Origin: Prevotella denticola
GTDB lineage: Bacteria; Bacteroidota; Bacteroidia; Bacteroidales; Bacteroidaceae
Direction: 5' to 3'
Length of the DNA: 64,000 nt
NCBI RefSeq assembly: GCF_900454835.1
Contig: NZ_UGTM01000002.1
Span: 682,001-746,000, forward strand
A program made the translations under genes and the position numbers. The notes under the pieces were generated by a model. The model was given only the letters and a program-made list of their open reading frames with translations. It searched no databases and was not told where the DNA came from. Positions 25,523 through 33,711 of this stretch are shown piece after piece. The stretch's first letter is position 1. Every line of letters starts with the position of its first letter.

Positions 25523-25554
25523 CAAATATAGGTCTTTTTCTATATATCTGCAAA
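25523..25554 (-). promoter_or_regulatory. Promoter of the candidate small RNA
   Basis: On the minus strand TTTG (25554-25551) and TATATTTG (25530-25523) are separated by exactly 20 bp. No coding start lies downstream on this strand for hundreds of bases. Confidence 0.65.
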
Positions 25555-25676
25555 TATTTTGTTAGGTTTTTTGCATAGTGCAGGAGTGTGTGCGGACACA
25601 TTCTCAAACGGACAGGACTGTGACATGAAAAGCGTGCTTCCGCCCTTTAGGATTTCTTTTATTCGCAGAATATCGT

Positions 25677-25684
25677 TAACTTTG
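25677..25684 (+). promoter_or_regulatory. -7 element of the sialic-acid cluster
   Basis: TAACTTTG followed by CAG, with TTTC 20 bp upstream (25653-25656). It would give a leader of about 50 nt before the esterase ATG at 25740 and argues against the in-frame ATG at 25692. Confidence 0.55.
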
Positions 25685-25739
25685 CAGCCCTATGGAGAAT
25701 ACCTTTGAAAGTAAGAACTACAGATACAATTGCTACAGA

Positions 25740-27845
25740 ATGATGAAGAAGAAGAGAACTATCATGTTGCTCGGACTGCTCCTGACGGTGCTGACGGCAG
25801 TTGCCGGCGGTACCGTCAAGGTGGCTTGTGTGGGAAACAGTGTCACATGGGGCATGACGATATCCGACCGGGAGGAAAACTGTTATCCAGCCCAGTTGCA
25901 GCGGATGTTGGGCAGCGGCTACGAGGTAAGGAATTTCGGGCATTCCGGTGCTACACTTCTCCGTCACGGACACCGACCTTATTTGGAGCAGAAAGAATAT
26001 CAGGAAGCATTGGACTTCAAGGCCGACCTCGTCGTTATCCATCTCGGCCTCAACGATACCGATCCGCGTAACTGGCCGGAACACAGTGAAGAATTCAATG
26101 CGGATTACATCCGGCTCATAGACAGCTTCTTCCGGGTCAATCCCAAGGCGAAGATATGGATCTGCCTGATGACCCCCATCTTCGACCGGCATCCACGCTT
26201 TGAGAGTAGTACGAGAGACTGGTATGCTGCCATTCAGCGGCACATCAGACAGATTGCATCCACCGGAAAGACTTCGCTGATCGACCTGCATACCCCCCTG
26301 TACGGCCGTCCCGACCTCTTTGCCGATGCAATCCACCCGAATGCCGAAGGGGCAGGAATCATAGCCCGTACTGTGTATGGCGCACTGACCGGGAAGCACG
26401 GCGGACTTGCGCTTCCTCCGCTCTATACTGACGGCATGGTTTTCCAGCGCAATGAGCCTGTCGTGTTCCGAGGAAGTGCTGATGCGGGGGAAACGGTGAA
26501 GGTAGACTTTAACGGACGTGTCCGGTCTGCTGTGACTGATGGGGCTGGGAAGTGGAGTGTCACGTTCCCGGCAGAGACAGCCGGTGGCCCTTACCCGGCC
26601 GTGATAAGTAATGGGAGAAAGACGGTTACGATAAGTGAGATATATGTCGGCGAGGTATGGCTCTGCTCGGGACAGTCCAACATGGAACTGCCTGTCTGTG
26701 CTGTCCAGAGCGGAGAACGCGACCTGGAGGAGGCTGACAGGCAGAAACGTCTGCACCTGTTCAATATGTCGGCCATTTCTCCGACGGATGCCGTCACGTG
26801 GTCTGCCGCGACCTGCGATTCCGTCAACCGCCATCAGTTCCTTCATGTCGGGCCGTGGCGCAGCTGCTCCCGTGCGTCATTGTCTGGATTCTCTGCCGTG
26901 GCTTATCATTTCGGCAGGATGCTGGCAGACAGCCTGCAGGTTCCTGTAGGCATCATCTGCAATGCCGTCGGCGGTACTACCACAGAGGCGTGGATTGACC
27001 GGCAGACACTGGAGTGGCAGTTTCCTGCCATCCTGCACGACTGGTATCACGGTGATTACGGCATGAAGTGGGCACGTGAACGGGCCTTGCTGAATATCGG
27101 TGCCAGCCGGAACCGGCTGCAGCGTCATCCATACACACCGGCTTATATGTTCGAGACGGCCCTTCTCCCCCTGGAAGGGTATGGCATCAGGGGTGTTGTA
27201 TGGTATCAGGGCGAATCGAATGCACACAACATGGAACTGCACGAGCGGCTCTTCCCCCTGTTGCTGAAAAGCTGGCGCAGCTTTTTCCATCATCCTGACC
27301 TTCCCTTTCTCTTCGCCCAGCTCTCCAGCCTGAACCGCCCCTCATGGCCTCGCTTCCGTGACTCCCAGTGCAGGATGGCATCCGCCTTGCACAATACATG
27401 GATGGCCGTGACGAGCGACCTCGGCGACTCCCTGGAAGTGCATTACCGGAACAAGAAACCGGTCGGAGAACGTCTTGCCATGCAGGCTTTGCATCATTGC
27501 TACGGGTACGACCTCGTATCCGAAGGCCCTGTCTGCCTCTCTGTCTCCGAGAAGGGCAATGGTCTCTGCCTGAAGTTCTCCCATGCACGGTCATTGTCTG
27601 TACGCTCGCCGTCGGGAAGTGACAGCCGTCTGCTGGGGTTTGAAGTGGCTGGTGCTGACGGCATCTACTATCCCGCCGATGCTCGTATTCTGCAGCCTGA
27701 CACCGTTACCGTCTTCTCGCCGTCTGTCGCCCATCCGCTTTCCGTCCGTTACGGATGGCAGCCTTTCACCCGTGCCAATCTCGTGAACGAGGCCGGACTG
27801 CCCTGCAGTACATTTCAGCAGCAGGCCGATGGACTCTCTGACTGA
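25740..27845 (+). CDS. Sialate O-acetylesterase with an extra N-terminal SGNH domain
   Basis: This 701-residue protein has a signal peptide (MMKKKRTIMLLGLLLTVLTAVAGG). Residues about 25-230 form a first SGNH hydrolase domain: nucleophile in VGNSVTWG, block III GLNDTDP, and the Asp-His pair in DAIHPNAEG. Residues about 240-700 form a sialic-acid acetylesterase (SASA) unit with nucleophile motif SGQSNMELPV and the block VVWYQGESNA. It should remove O-acetyl groups from sialic acids before uptake or cleavage. The first domain has GNS instead of GDS, but catalytic Ser, Asp and His are all present. It heads a plus-strand group with mutarotase, transporter and lyase genes. Confidence 0.9.
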   Translation: MMKKKRTIMLLGLLLTVLTAVAGGTVKVACVGNSVTWGMTISDREENCYPAQLQRMLGSGYEVRNFGHSGATLLRHGHRPYLEQKEYQEALDFKADLVVIHLGLNDTDPRNWPEHSEEFNADYIRLIDSFFRVNPKAKIWICLMTPIFDRHPRFESSTRDWYAAIQRHIRQIASTGKTSLIDLHTPLYGRPDLFADAIHPNAEGAGIIARTVYGALTGKHGGLALPPLYTDGMVFQRNEPVVFRGSADAGETVKVDFNGRVRSAVTDGAGKWSVTFPAETAGGPYPAVISNGRKTVTISEIYVGEVWLCSGQSNMELPVCAVQSGERDLEEADRQKRLHLFNMSAISPTDAVTWSAATCDSVNRHQFLHVGPWRSCSRASLSGFSAVAYHFGRMLADSLQVPVGIICNAVGGTTTEAWIDRQTLEWQFPAILHDWYHGDYGMKWARERALLNIGASRNRLQRHPYTPAYMFETALLPLEGYGIRGVVWYQGESNAHNMELHERLFPLLLKSWRSFFHHPDLPFLFAQLSSLNRPSWPRFRDSQCRMASALHNTWMAVTSDLGDSLEVHYRNKKPVGERLAMQALHHCYGYDLVSEGPVCLSVSEKGNGLCLKFSHARSLSVRSPSGSDSRLLGFEVAGADGIYYPADARILQPDTVTVFSPSVAHPLSVRYGWQPFTRANLVNEAGLPCSTFQQQADGLSD

Positions 27846-27865
27846 TACGTATGCTTATGTTTCCA

Positions 27866-27939
27866 ACCGTTTGGGAAAGGATGTCCCAGTGCCTGGGAAC
27901 AGCATTCCCGACCGGTCGGGAATGCTGTTCCCAAACGGT
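27866..27939. repeat. Nested palindromes, including a perfect 38-bp palindrome
   Basis: Positions 27895-27932 read GGGAACAGCATTCCCGACC followed by its exact reverse complement, with no loop. An outer pair, ACCGTTTGGGAA (27866-27877) and TTCCCAAACGGT (27928-27939), overlaps it, so two alternative folds compete. CGGTCGGGAAT also recurs just after (27935-27945). The element lies between the esterase and mutarotase genes. No T-run follows, so it is not an ordinary terminator. Confidence 0.9.
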
Positions 27940-28123
27940 CGGGAATATTGGATTCTGCGGTCTAATGGCTTTGGTCGACGGCTTTTCGTTTTATTTTTAA
28001 ACCTGATTGACGGTCCTGAGAACTTATCTTTAATTGCTGTTGACAGTATCTCGCAGAACAATGAAAGAAAAGGTTTCGGGTATATGCTGTAAGTAAATTA
28101 TCCTCTGTAGTTGTAATATCAAT

Positions 28124-28151
28124 AGGGTGGGGAGATTCCACCCTGTTTCTT
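28124..28151 (+). terminator. Hairpin just before the mutarotase gene
   Basis: AGGGTGG (28124-28130) pairs with CCACCCT (28138-28144), followed by GTTTCTTT. It is a terminator or attenuator-like element 18 bp before the coding start. With the palindromes upstream it fills the 317-bp gap between the first two genes of the cluster. Confidence 0.45.
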
Positions 28152-28162
28152 TGACCTGAAAG

Positions 28163-29260
28163 ATGAGAATTAAAAGCCTGATAATGACAACAATGACATT
28201 ACTGACGGGGCTGGGCGCACATGCCTGTGGAGCCGACAGTCTGATCATCATGCATGGATTCCCTGCCGACGAGGCGGGTATCGGACAGGGTGTTTCGGCC
28301 TGCTTTGCCGGCCGGATCGATGACAGTATCGTGATGGCAGGCGGATGCAACTTTCCTGTAAACACGCTGGAACCAGACAATAGGAAGAAGTATTACAAGG
28401 GGATATATGCAGCCAGGAGCGGACAGGCCGATCAGCTGCATTGGAAACAGATCGGGCTCTTGCCGGAACCTTTGGCCTATGGGGTGTCGGTGGTCTGCGA
28501 TAACAGCATGATCATCGTGGGAGGCATGAACGGTGAAGGAAGCCGGAAGGCCGCCTACCGCATCAGGATCGCTGATGGAAAAGCACAAGTCTCTCTCCTT
28601 CCGCCGCTGCCCTGTACGGCCGACAATATGGCTGGTGCCATGGTGGGGAGACATCTCTATGTCGCAGGAGGAATGATGGACGGTAAGGCTTCCTGCCGCG
28701 TCCTGTGCCTCGATATTGACCTTCCTGATGACGGATGGAAAGACATAAAGCCTTTCCCGGGAATCATGCGTGTGCAGCCTGTAGCCGGGAGTATGGGTGG
28801 AAAACGCTTCTGTCTCTTTGGCGGTTTCGCACCGGCAGGCTGCGGTGAAGAAGCCCGGCTGGCGATGGACGGCTGTGCGTATGATGAGACGACGGGTGAA
28901 TGGGTGTTGCTGGACGGACCAGAAGACGACAAGGGCAATCCGCTTTTCGTAGGCGGTGGTGCCTCCGTCAATCTGGGAGAAGACAGTCTGCTGGTAATGG
29001 GCGGCGTCAACAAGGAGGTGTTTCTCGCAGCCGTCAATCATCCACAGCCGGACTATCTGACGCATCCTGTCGAGTGGTATCACTTTAATCCCTACACCTT
29101 ATTATATAGCAAAGAGGGCTGGAGGGTTATCGGCAAAAGTGCTGCAACAGCCCGTGCGGGAGCTGCACTGGTGTTGACAAAACAAGGGTTGTATGTGATA
29201 GGCGGCGAACTGAAACCAAGGGTGAGAAGCAGCAGCGTCGTGAAATGCACCGTCTACTGA
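28163..29260 (+). CDS. nanM: Cyclically permuted mutarotase (N-acetylneuraminate epimerase-like, Kelch propeller)
   Basis: This 365-residue secreted protein has a signal peptide (MRIKSLIMTTMTLLTGLGAHA) and six Kelch-like blades, with repeats such as DSIVMAGGCNFP, SMIIVGGMNGEG, HLYVAGGMMDG, RFCLFGGFAP, SLLVMGGVN and GLYVIGGEL. It matches the cyclically permuted mutarotase family, whose E. coli member NanM converts alpha- to beta-sialic acid in the periplasm. Its position between the esterase and the transporter/lyase supports a sialic-acid substrate. Confidence 0.9.
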   Translation: MRIKSLIMTTMTLLTGLGAHACGADSLIIMHGFPADEAGIGQGVSACFAGRIDDSIVMAGGCNFPVNTLEPDNRKKYYKGIYAARSGQADQLHWKQIGLLPEPLAYGVSVVCDNSMIIVGGMNGEGSRKAAYRIRIADGKAQVSLLPPLPCTADNMAGAMVGRHLYVAGGMMDGKASCRVLCLDIDLPDDGWKDIKPFPGIMRVQPVAGSMGGKRFCLFGGFAPAGCGEEARLAMDGCAYDETTGEWVLLDGPEDDKGNPLFVGGGASVNLGEDSLLVMGGVNKEVFLAAVNHPQPDYLTHPVEWYHFNPYTLLYSKEGWRVIGKSAATARAGAALVLTKQGLYVIGGELKPRVRSSSVVKCTVY

Positions 29261-29348
29261 TACCGTTTCTACTGCCCGTCACCGTTTACGCTCTACTCTT
29301 TCAGAGAAGTCGGGAGGAGTCTTCTTTCATCGACAATCAATATCTATT

Positions 29349-30575
29349 ATGAAGAAATATTATCCCTGGGTACTTGTTGCCCTCCTTTGGTTTGTGGCAC
29401 TTCTCAACTATATGGACCGGCAGATGCTGTCGACTATGCAGGAAGCCATGAAGGCAGACATTGCCGAATTGAACCACGCAGAAGCCTTTGGCGCACTGAT
29501 GGCCGTCTTTCTTTGGATCTACGGAATCGTAAGTCCCTTCGCCGGCATCGTCGCCGACCGCATCAACCGCAAGTGGCTTGTCGTGGGCAGTATCTTCGTG
29601 TGGTCTGCCGTGACTTTTCTCATGGGGTATGCCCGCAGCTTCGAGCAGCTCTACTGGCTTCGTGCCTTTATGGGTATCAGCGAAGCACTTTATATCCCGT
29701 CTGCCCTGTCACTCATTGCCGACTGGCACGAGGGGAAGTCACGCTCGCTGGCGATTGGCATCCACATGACCGGGCTCTACATCGGTCAGGCTGTCGGCGG
29801 TTTCGGTGCGACACTCGCTGCCCTGCTTTCCTGGCATGCCGCCTTCCAATGGTTCGGAATCGTCGGCATAGGCTATTCCCTCGTGCTGATTCTGCTTCTA
29901 AAAGAAAATCCCAGACACGGACAGCAGAAGAGCCAGCCGGACGGAACCGGGCAGGGCCGGAATCCCTTCCGGGGGCTTTCTGTGGTATTCTCGACATGGG
30001 CTTTCTGGGTGATACTCTTTTACTTTGCCGTACCAAGTCTGCCAGGCTGGGCGACGAAGAACTGGCTTCCGACGCTTTTTGCCGGCAGCCTGCACATCCC
30101 GATGTCAAGTGCCGGGCCGCTGTCTACCATTACCATTGCCGTTTCATCGTTCATCGGCGTCATTGTGGGAGGTCTCGTTTCCGACCGCTGGGTGCAGCGT
30201 AATCTCCGCGGACGAATCTATACCAGTGCCATCGGACTTGGTCTTACCGTACCGTCACTGTTGTTCCTGGGTTTCGGGCACAGTCTTGTTTCCGTGGTGG
30301 GTGCCGGCCTGTGTTTCGGGATGGGATATGGCATCTTTGATGCCAATAATATGCCGATTCTCTGCCAGTTCATCTCTTCAAAATACAGAAGTACGGCATA
30401 CGGCATCATGAACATGACAGGGGTGTTTGCCGGTGCCGCTGTCACGCAGGTGTTAGGGAAATGGACTGATGGGGGAAATCTGGGGCTTGGCTTTGCCATC
30501 TTAGGTGGAGTGGTCGTCCTGGCATTGGTTCTTCAGCTATCCTGTCTGAAGCCGACAACGGATAATGTGGAATGA
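29349..30575 (+). CDS. MFS transporter, probable sialic acid permease
   Basis: This 408-residue protein has about 12 TM helices. The N-terminus is WVLVALLWFVALLNYMDRQM, and the MFS motif A-like loop is IVADRINRKWLVVG between helices 2 and 3, repeated more weakly in the second half (GLVSDRWVQRNLRG). The LNYMDRQ start is typical of the anion:cation symporter branch that includes hexuronate and sialic acid carriers. Its placement directly between the mutarotase and the lyase makes N-acetylneuraminate the likely cargo; specificity is not shown by sequence alone. The gap to the upstream gene is 88 bp. Confidence 0.85.
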   Translation: MKKYYPWVLVALLWFVALLNYMDRQMLSTMQEAMKADIAELNHAEAFGALMAVFLWIYGIVSPFAGIVADRINRKWLVVGSIFVWSAVTFLMGYARSFEQLYWLRAFMGISEALYIPSALSLIADWHEGKSRSLAIGIHMTGLYIGQAVGGFGATLAALLSWHAAFQWFGIVGIGYSLVLILLLKENPRHGQQKSQPDGTGQGRNPFRGLSVVFSTWAFWVILFYFAVPSLPGWATKNWLPTLFAGSLHIPMSSAGPLSTITIAVSSFIGVIVGGLVSDRWVQRNLRGRIYTSAIGLGLTVPSLLFLGFGHSLVSVVGAGLCFGMGYGIFDANNMPILCQFISSKYRSTAYGIMNMTGVFAGAAVTQVLGKWTDGGNLGLGFAILGGVVVLALVLQLSCLKPTTDNVE

Positions 30576-30647
30576 GAAAGACAGTTCAGCACGTCTCCTC
30601 TTTCAGGTAAACCCTGGGGGAGCTGCTTGGCAAAACATATTAAACTT

Positions 30648-31565
30648 ATGGAAAAAATAATCGGATTGATCGACGCACCGTTCACGCCGTTCCATGCGAA
30701 TGGCGATGTCAATCTTGAGCCTGTAGAGGCTTATGCAGCAATGCTGAAGAAGAACGGATTGAAAGGAGTTTTCATCAACGGATCGTCTGGTGAGGGTTAT
30801 ATGCTCACCACTGAAGAACGTATGCAGCTGGCCGAACGGTGGATACAGGCTGCACCGGAAGGTTTCAAGGTCATTGTGCATGTAGGCAGCTGCTGTCTGC
30901 GTGAGAGCGTACGGCTGGCCGTGCATGCAGCGGAGATAGGAGCCTGGGGAATCGGTGCCATGGCACCTCCTTTCCCCAGAATCGGCAGGATTGAAGAGCT
31001 GGTGAAATACTGTGAAACCATAGCCGCTGCAGCTCCGTCGCTACCCTTCTATTACTATCATATCCCTGCATTCAACGGTGCTTTCCTTCCGATGCTCGAC
31101 CTGCTGAAAGCTGTTGATGGACGTATTCCGAACTTCGCAGGCATCAAGTACACCTTTGAGAGTCTCTACGAGTACAACCAATGCCGCCTTTACAAGAACG
31201 GGAAGTACGATATGCTGCACGGTCAGGATGAGACGATTCTGCCAAGTCTGGCACAGGGTGGTGCCCGGGGCGGCATCGGCGGTACGACCAATTACAACGG
31301 CCGGGAACTGACAGGCATCCTGGAAGCATGGGACAGGGGCGACCTTGAGACTGCACGTGAAAAGCAGAACTTCTCACAGGAGGTCATCAATGTCATCTGT
31401 CACTTTCGGGGAAATATCGTCGGCGGAAAACGCATCATGAAACTCCTGGGATTCGATCTGGGACCTAATCGTGTGCCGTTCCAGAACATGACGGACGACG
31501 AGGAGAAACGCATGAAGAAAGAGCTGGAAGCGATAGGGTTCTTTGAACGCTGCAACAGATTCTGA
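30648..31565 (+). CDS. nanA: N-acetylneuraminate lyase
   Basis: This 305-residue class I aldolase of the DHDPS/NAL family has GSSGEG (45-50), catalytic Tyr137 in YYYHIPAF and Schiff-base Lys167 in FAGIKYTF. The GIKYT form around the lysine and the Tyr-Tyr-His-Ile-Pro stretch are typical of sialic acid lyases rather than DHDPS. It splits N-acetylneuraminate into N-acetylmannosamine and pyruvate in the cytoplasm. The ATG at 30648 was chosen over an upstream in-frame start at 30627 because family N-termini begin close to GLIDAPFTPF. A terminator follows. Confidence 0.94.
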   Translation: MEKIIGLIDAPFTPFHANGDVNLEPVEAYAAMLKKNGLKGVFINGSSGEGYMLTTEERMQLAERWIQAAPEGFKVIVHVGSCCLRESVRLAVHAAEIGAWGIGAMAPPFPRIGRIEELVKYCETIAAAAPSLPFYYYHIPAFNGAFLPMLDLLKAVDGRIPNFAGIKYTFESLYEYNQCRLYKNGKYDMLHGQDETILPSLAQGGARGGIGGTTNYNGRELTGILEAWDRGDLETAREKQNFSQEVINVICHFRGNIVGGKRIMKLLGFDLGPNRVPFQNMTDDEEKRMKKELEAIGFFERCNRF

Positions 31566-31594
31566 TTCGGTTCCCGAAAAGAGTATGACGTAAC

Positions 31595-31626
31595 CGTACC
31601 ACAGGAATTTGGGCTGGTACGTTTTT
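31595..31626 (+). terminator. Terminator of the sialic-acid cluster
   Basis: CGTACCA (31595-31601) pairs with TGGTACG (31615-31621), followed by TTTTT. Confidence 0.75.
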
Positions 31627-31683
31627 GATTCCGAAAAGAAATCCGACGGTAGGGTATTTGCTTCTTGATTGACGGTACATACT

Positions 31684-31735
31684 TTTAGGGGGGCTGTATC
31701 AAAAGCACTTCACGCTTTTGATACAGCCCCCTAAA
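31684..31735. repeat. Long inverted repeat (about 22-bp arms); terminator or IS-end remnant
   Basis: TTTAGGGGGG-CTGTATCAAAAGC pairs with GCTTTTGATACAG-CCCCCTAAA around a 7-base loop, with one unpaired G. A GGGGGCTGTATCAAAAG-like sequence resembles terminal repeats of some Bacteroidota insertion sequences, so this may be a collapsed element or MITE. It could equally act as a bidirectional terminator between nanA and the convergent asparaginase gene. Confidence 0.7.
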
Positions 31736-31776
31736 GGTACCGAAAAGGAAACTATCCGTCTGAGATTGCAGGCCAG

Positions 31777-32817
31777 TCAGACCGTAACAGTTATTTCACC
31801 GGCAATGGACTGGCTCATTTTCCTCCGGATATAATCCGCATCGTCAGACTTAGCCTGCAGGTGCATCAGTTTCGTTACGGCCGCCTCAACCGTACTGTCA
31901 TAACCGCTGATGACGCCGGCATCCTTCAGCTGATAGCCCGTGTCGTAACGGTTCATCTCTACCTGTCCGCTGATACACTGGCTGATATTCACCACGACAA
32001 CATTGCGTTCGGATGCCTTGCGGAGCAGATTCATAAGCCAGGGCTGCTGAGGGGCATTGCCGCTCCCATAGGAGCGCATCACAATACTCCGCAGTTCCGG
32101 CGCATCAAGCACATGGCGGATTAGGTGCTCCTCAATTCCGGGGAAGAGCGAAAAGATAATCACGTTGTTGTCCAGCTCAAGATGGGGGGTCATCGGCTGG
32201 GTGAGGTCGGGTTTCAGAATACGGTGCTCGTCGAAAGTGAAATTGACACCGGCTTCGCACAGATGGGGATAATTGAAAGAGTCAAAGGCATTGAACTCGT
32301 CCGCATTCTGTTTCGTCGAGCGGTTGCCCCTGAGCAGATGGCCGCTGAAATAGATACATACCTCGGGGACCATCGGCGTGCCGTCCTTGTGGTGTGCCGA
32401 AGCCAGTTCGATGCTCGTCATCAGATTCTCTTTCCCGTCTGTACGAAGCTGTCCGATAGGAAGCTGGGAGCCTGTCAGGATGATGGGTTTCGTAAGGTTG
32501 CCAAACATGAACGACAAGGCAGAGGCCGTGTACGACATCGTGTCTGTACCATGTAGAATAACAAAGCCGTCATAGTCGTCATAACGGTCCGAGACAATCC
32601 TTACCAGCTGCTTCCAGCGCAGAGGAGTCATGTCGGAAGAGTCGATAGGAGGGTCGAACTGATAGGTGTCAACCTCCGTCGGAATTAATTTGAACTCTGG
32701 AACGTTGTCAACAAGATGACTGAAATCTAAAGGCTCCAAAGCGCCAGTACGCCGGTTGTGTCCCATTCCGATGGTGCCGCCAGTGTAAATGAGCAATACT
32801 TTGTTGGTTCTGTTCAT
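31777..32817 (-). CDS. ansA: L-asparaginase, type I (cytoplasmic)
   Basis: This 346-residue protein has the two asparaginase signatures: YTGGTIGMGH near residue 11 with the nucleophilic Thr, and ILHGTDTMSYTASAL near residue 90 with the Thr-Asp pair. The supporting lysine is in RTDGKENLMTSI. No signal peptide is present, so it is a type I cytoplasmic enzyme that hydrolyses asparagine to aspartate and ammonia. It is monocistronic. A TACCTTTG -7 box lies at 32908-32915 on the minus strand. Confidence 0.95.
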   Translation of the reverse strand: MNRTNKVLLIYTGGTIGMGHNRRTGALEPLDFSHLVDNVPEFKLIPTEVDTYQFDPPIDSSDMTPLRWKQLVRIVSDRYDDYDGFVILHGTDTMSYTASALSFMFGNLTKPIILTGSQLPIGQLRTDGKENLMTSIELASAHHKDGTPMVPEVCIYFSGHLLRGNRSTKQNADEFNAFDSFNYPHLCEAGVNFTFDEHRILKPDLTQPMTPHLELDNNVIIFSLFPGIEEHLIRHVLDAPELRSIVMRSYGSGNAPQQPWLMNLLRKASERNVVVVNISQCISGQVEMNRYDTGYQLKDAGVISGYDSTVEAAVTKLMHLQAKSDDADYIRRKMSQSIAGEITVTV

Positions 32818-33271
32818 TGTGCATTAGTTTGTTGATTCTTCATAAATAATAACAGGCGATAGCAAAGGATATTCGCTCCTGTTTTGCCGGGCGCAGCTTA
32901 TTTTCTGCAAAGGTAGCAAAAACATCTAACACTATCATTAGATTACGGGAATTAATTTTCAAGGAAACGCCAACCATGCCAATAAACATCTGGAATCTAT
33001 CAACAGCCTATGCCTGGTTCGTTCCGTTTTCTGACAGGTCAGTAAAACACTTTGATAGATTTCACATTTTAGATGGACTGACTCCGTTTCCCTCTTGGCA
33101 GGTCATGGAAGTTTATACGACTGAAAGAGAAAACAATAGATTCCGCAGGAAGGTAAACTGGCACAAAGAACTGTCGCTCTGTGCAGTTTGGGGAGGTCGA
33201 TGTAGAATTTTCAGAGTATGCCTTCTGCTTGTTTCTTCAATATCAAATATTTCTTTCTTGTTTTTCGCATT

Positions 33272-33403
33272 TTATTTTGGACTCACCCTTTCTGATAACT
33301 GGGTGTAACCATACAACACAGCACTCTTGTCAAGGCCTTCACCGATCAATCTAATTTTGCTGTCATTCCTGTCATATCCTGCATCTCTATAATATGTTGA
33401 ATA
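33272..33403 (-). pseudogene. C-terminal remnant of an unidentified protein
   Basis: Read on the minus strand, 43 codons before a TAA give a peptide with balanced composition, including DSKIRLIGEGLDKSAVLYGY and TQLSERVSPK, preceded by a stop. It has no start codon and no promoter. Composition and codon use look like genuine coding sequence rather than chance, but I cannot name the family. The confidence reflects the subjective nature of that judgement. Confidence 0.35.
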
Positions 33404-33541
33404 TCAATAATATACTTTAAATGTTAAAAATGACAGCAAAAGGTTTTAAAACTCATTGCAGTTTATAAGCATATTCTGAAAGTCCAGCATTAGTATGCCT
33501 GTACTATAACGGTCTCATACCGTTGTCTGGTAAAGATGTTG

Positions 33542-33640
33542 TTCTAAAGTTGTTCTGATGTTATTCTAAAGTTGTTCTGATGTTATTCTAAAGTTGTTCT
33601 GATGTTATTCTAATGTTATTCTGATATTGTTCTGATTTTC
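33542..33640 (+). repeat. Tandem 11-bp repeat, nine units
   Basis: The units alternate TTCTAAAGTTG and TTCTGATGTTA three times, followed by TTCTAATGTTA, TTCTGATATTG and TTCTGATTTTC. The higher-order unit is 22 bp. It ends about 40 bp upstream of a promoter-like element. The period is close to one DNA turn, so each unit would present the same face. Confidence 0.9.
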
Positions 33641-33680
33641 CTCATTCTATTTTCCCATTACGAAATATCTTCTTTTTTCT

Positions 33681-33711
33681 TTTCCATTCTGCATACTATT
33701 TCGTAACTTTG
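33681..33711 (+). promoter_or_regulatory. Promoter upstream of the polysaccharide island
   Basis: TTTC (33681-33684), 19 bp, TAACTTTG (33704-33711). No convincing gene starts nearby; the first recognisable reading frame is the ATPase pseudogene at 34079. It may have driven that module and now provide a long leader into the polysaccharide genes at 35.5 kb. Confidence 0.5.

Larger units (their letters stand above)
32818..33700. other. Long gene-poor stretch with fragments and repeats
   Basis: This AT-rich region holds the asparaginase promoter (32908-32915), a decayed ORF end (33272-33403), a pair of 13-bp inverted repeats (TTTTGCTGTCATT at 33355-33367 and its complement at 33429-33441) and an 11-bp tandem repeat (33542-33640). 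The 110-codon plus-strand ORF at 32976-33308 has no signature of a real protein. The stretch marks the left edge of the polysaccharide island. Confidence 0.6.

Noticed and set aside
25659..26846. 395-codon minus-strand open frame
   Set aside because: Antisense shadow of the sialate esterase gene; no domain pattern and no promoter.
27829..28092. 87-codon plus-strand open frame
   Set aside because: It runs through the perfect palindrome and its flanks; the reading is a by-product of the repeated sequence.
32976..33308. 110-codon plus-strand open frame in the gap after asparaginase
   Set aside because: Composition is not protein-like, no promoter or terminator fits it, and it overlaps a better-looking minus-strand remnant.
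33542..33640. Possible CRISPR array
   Set aside because: Units are 11 bp with no spacers and no cas genes nearby; it is a simple tandem repeat.
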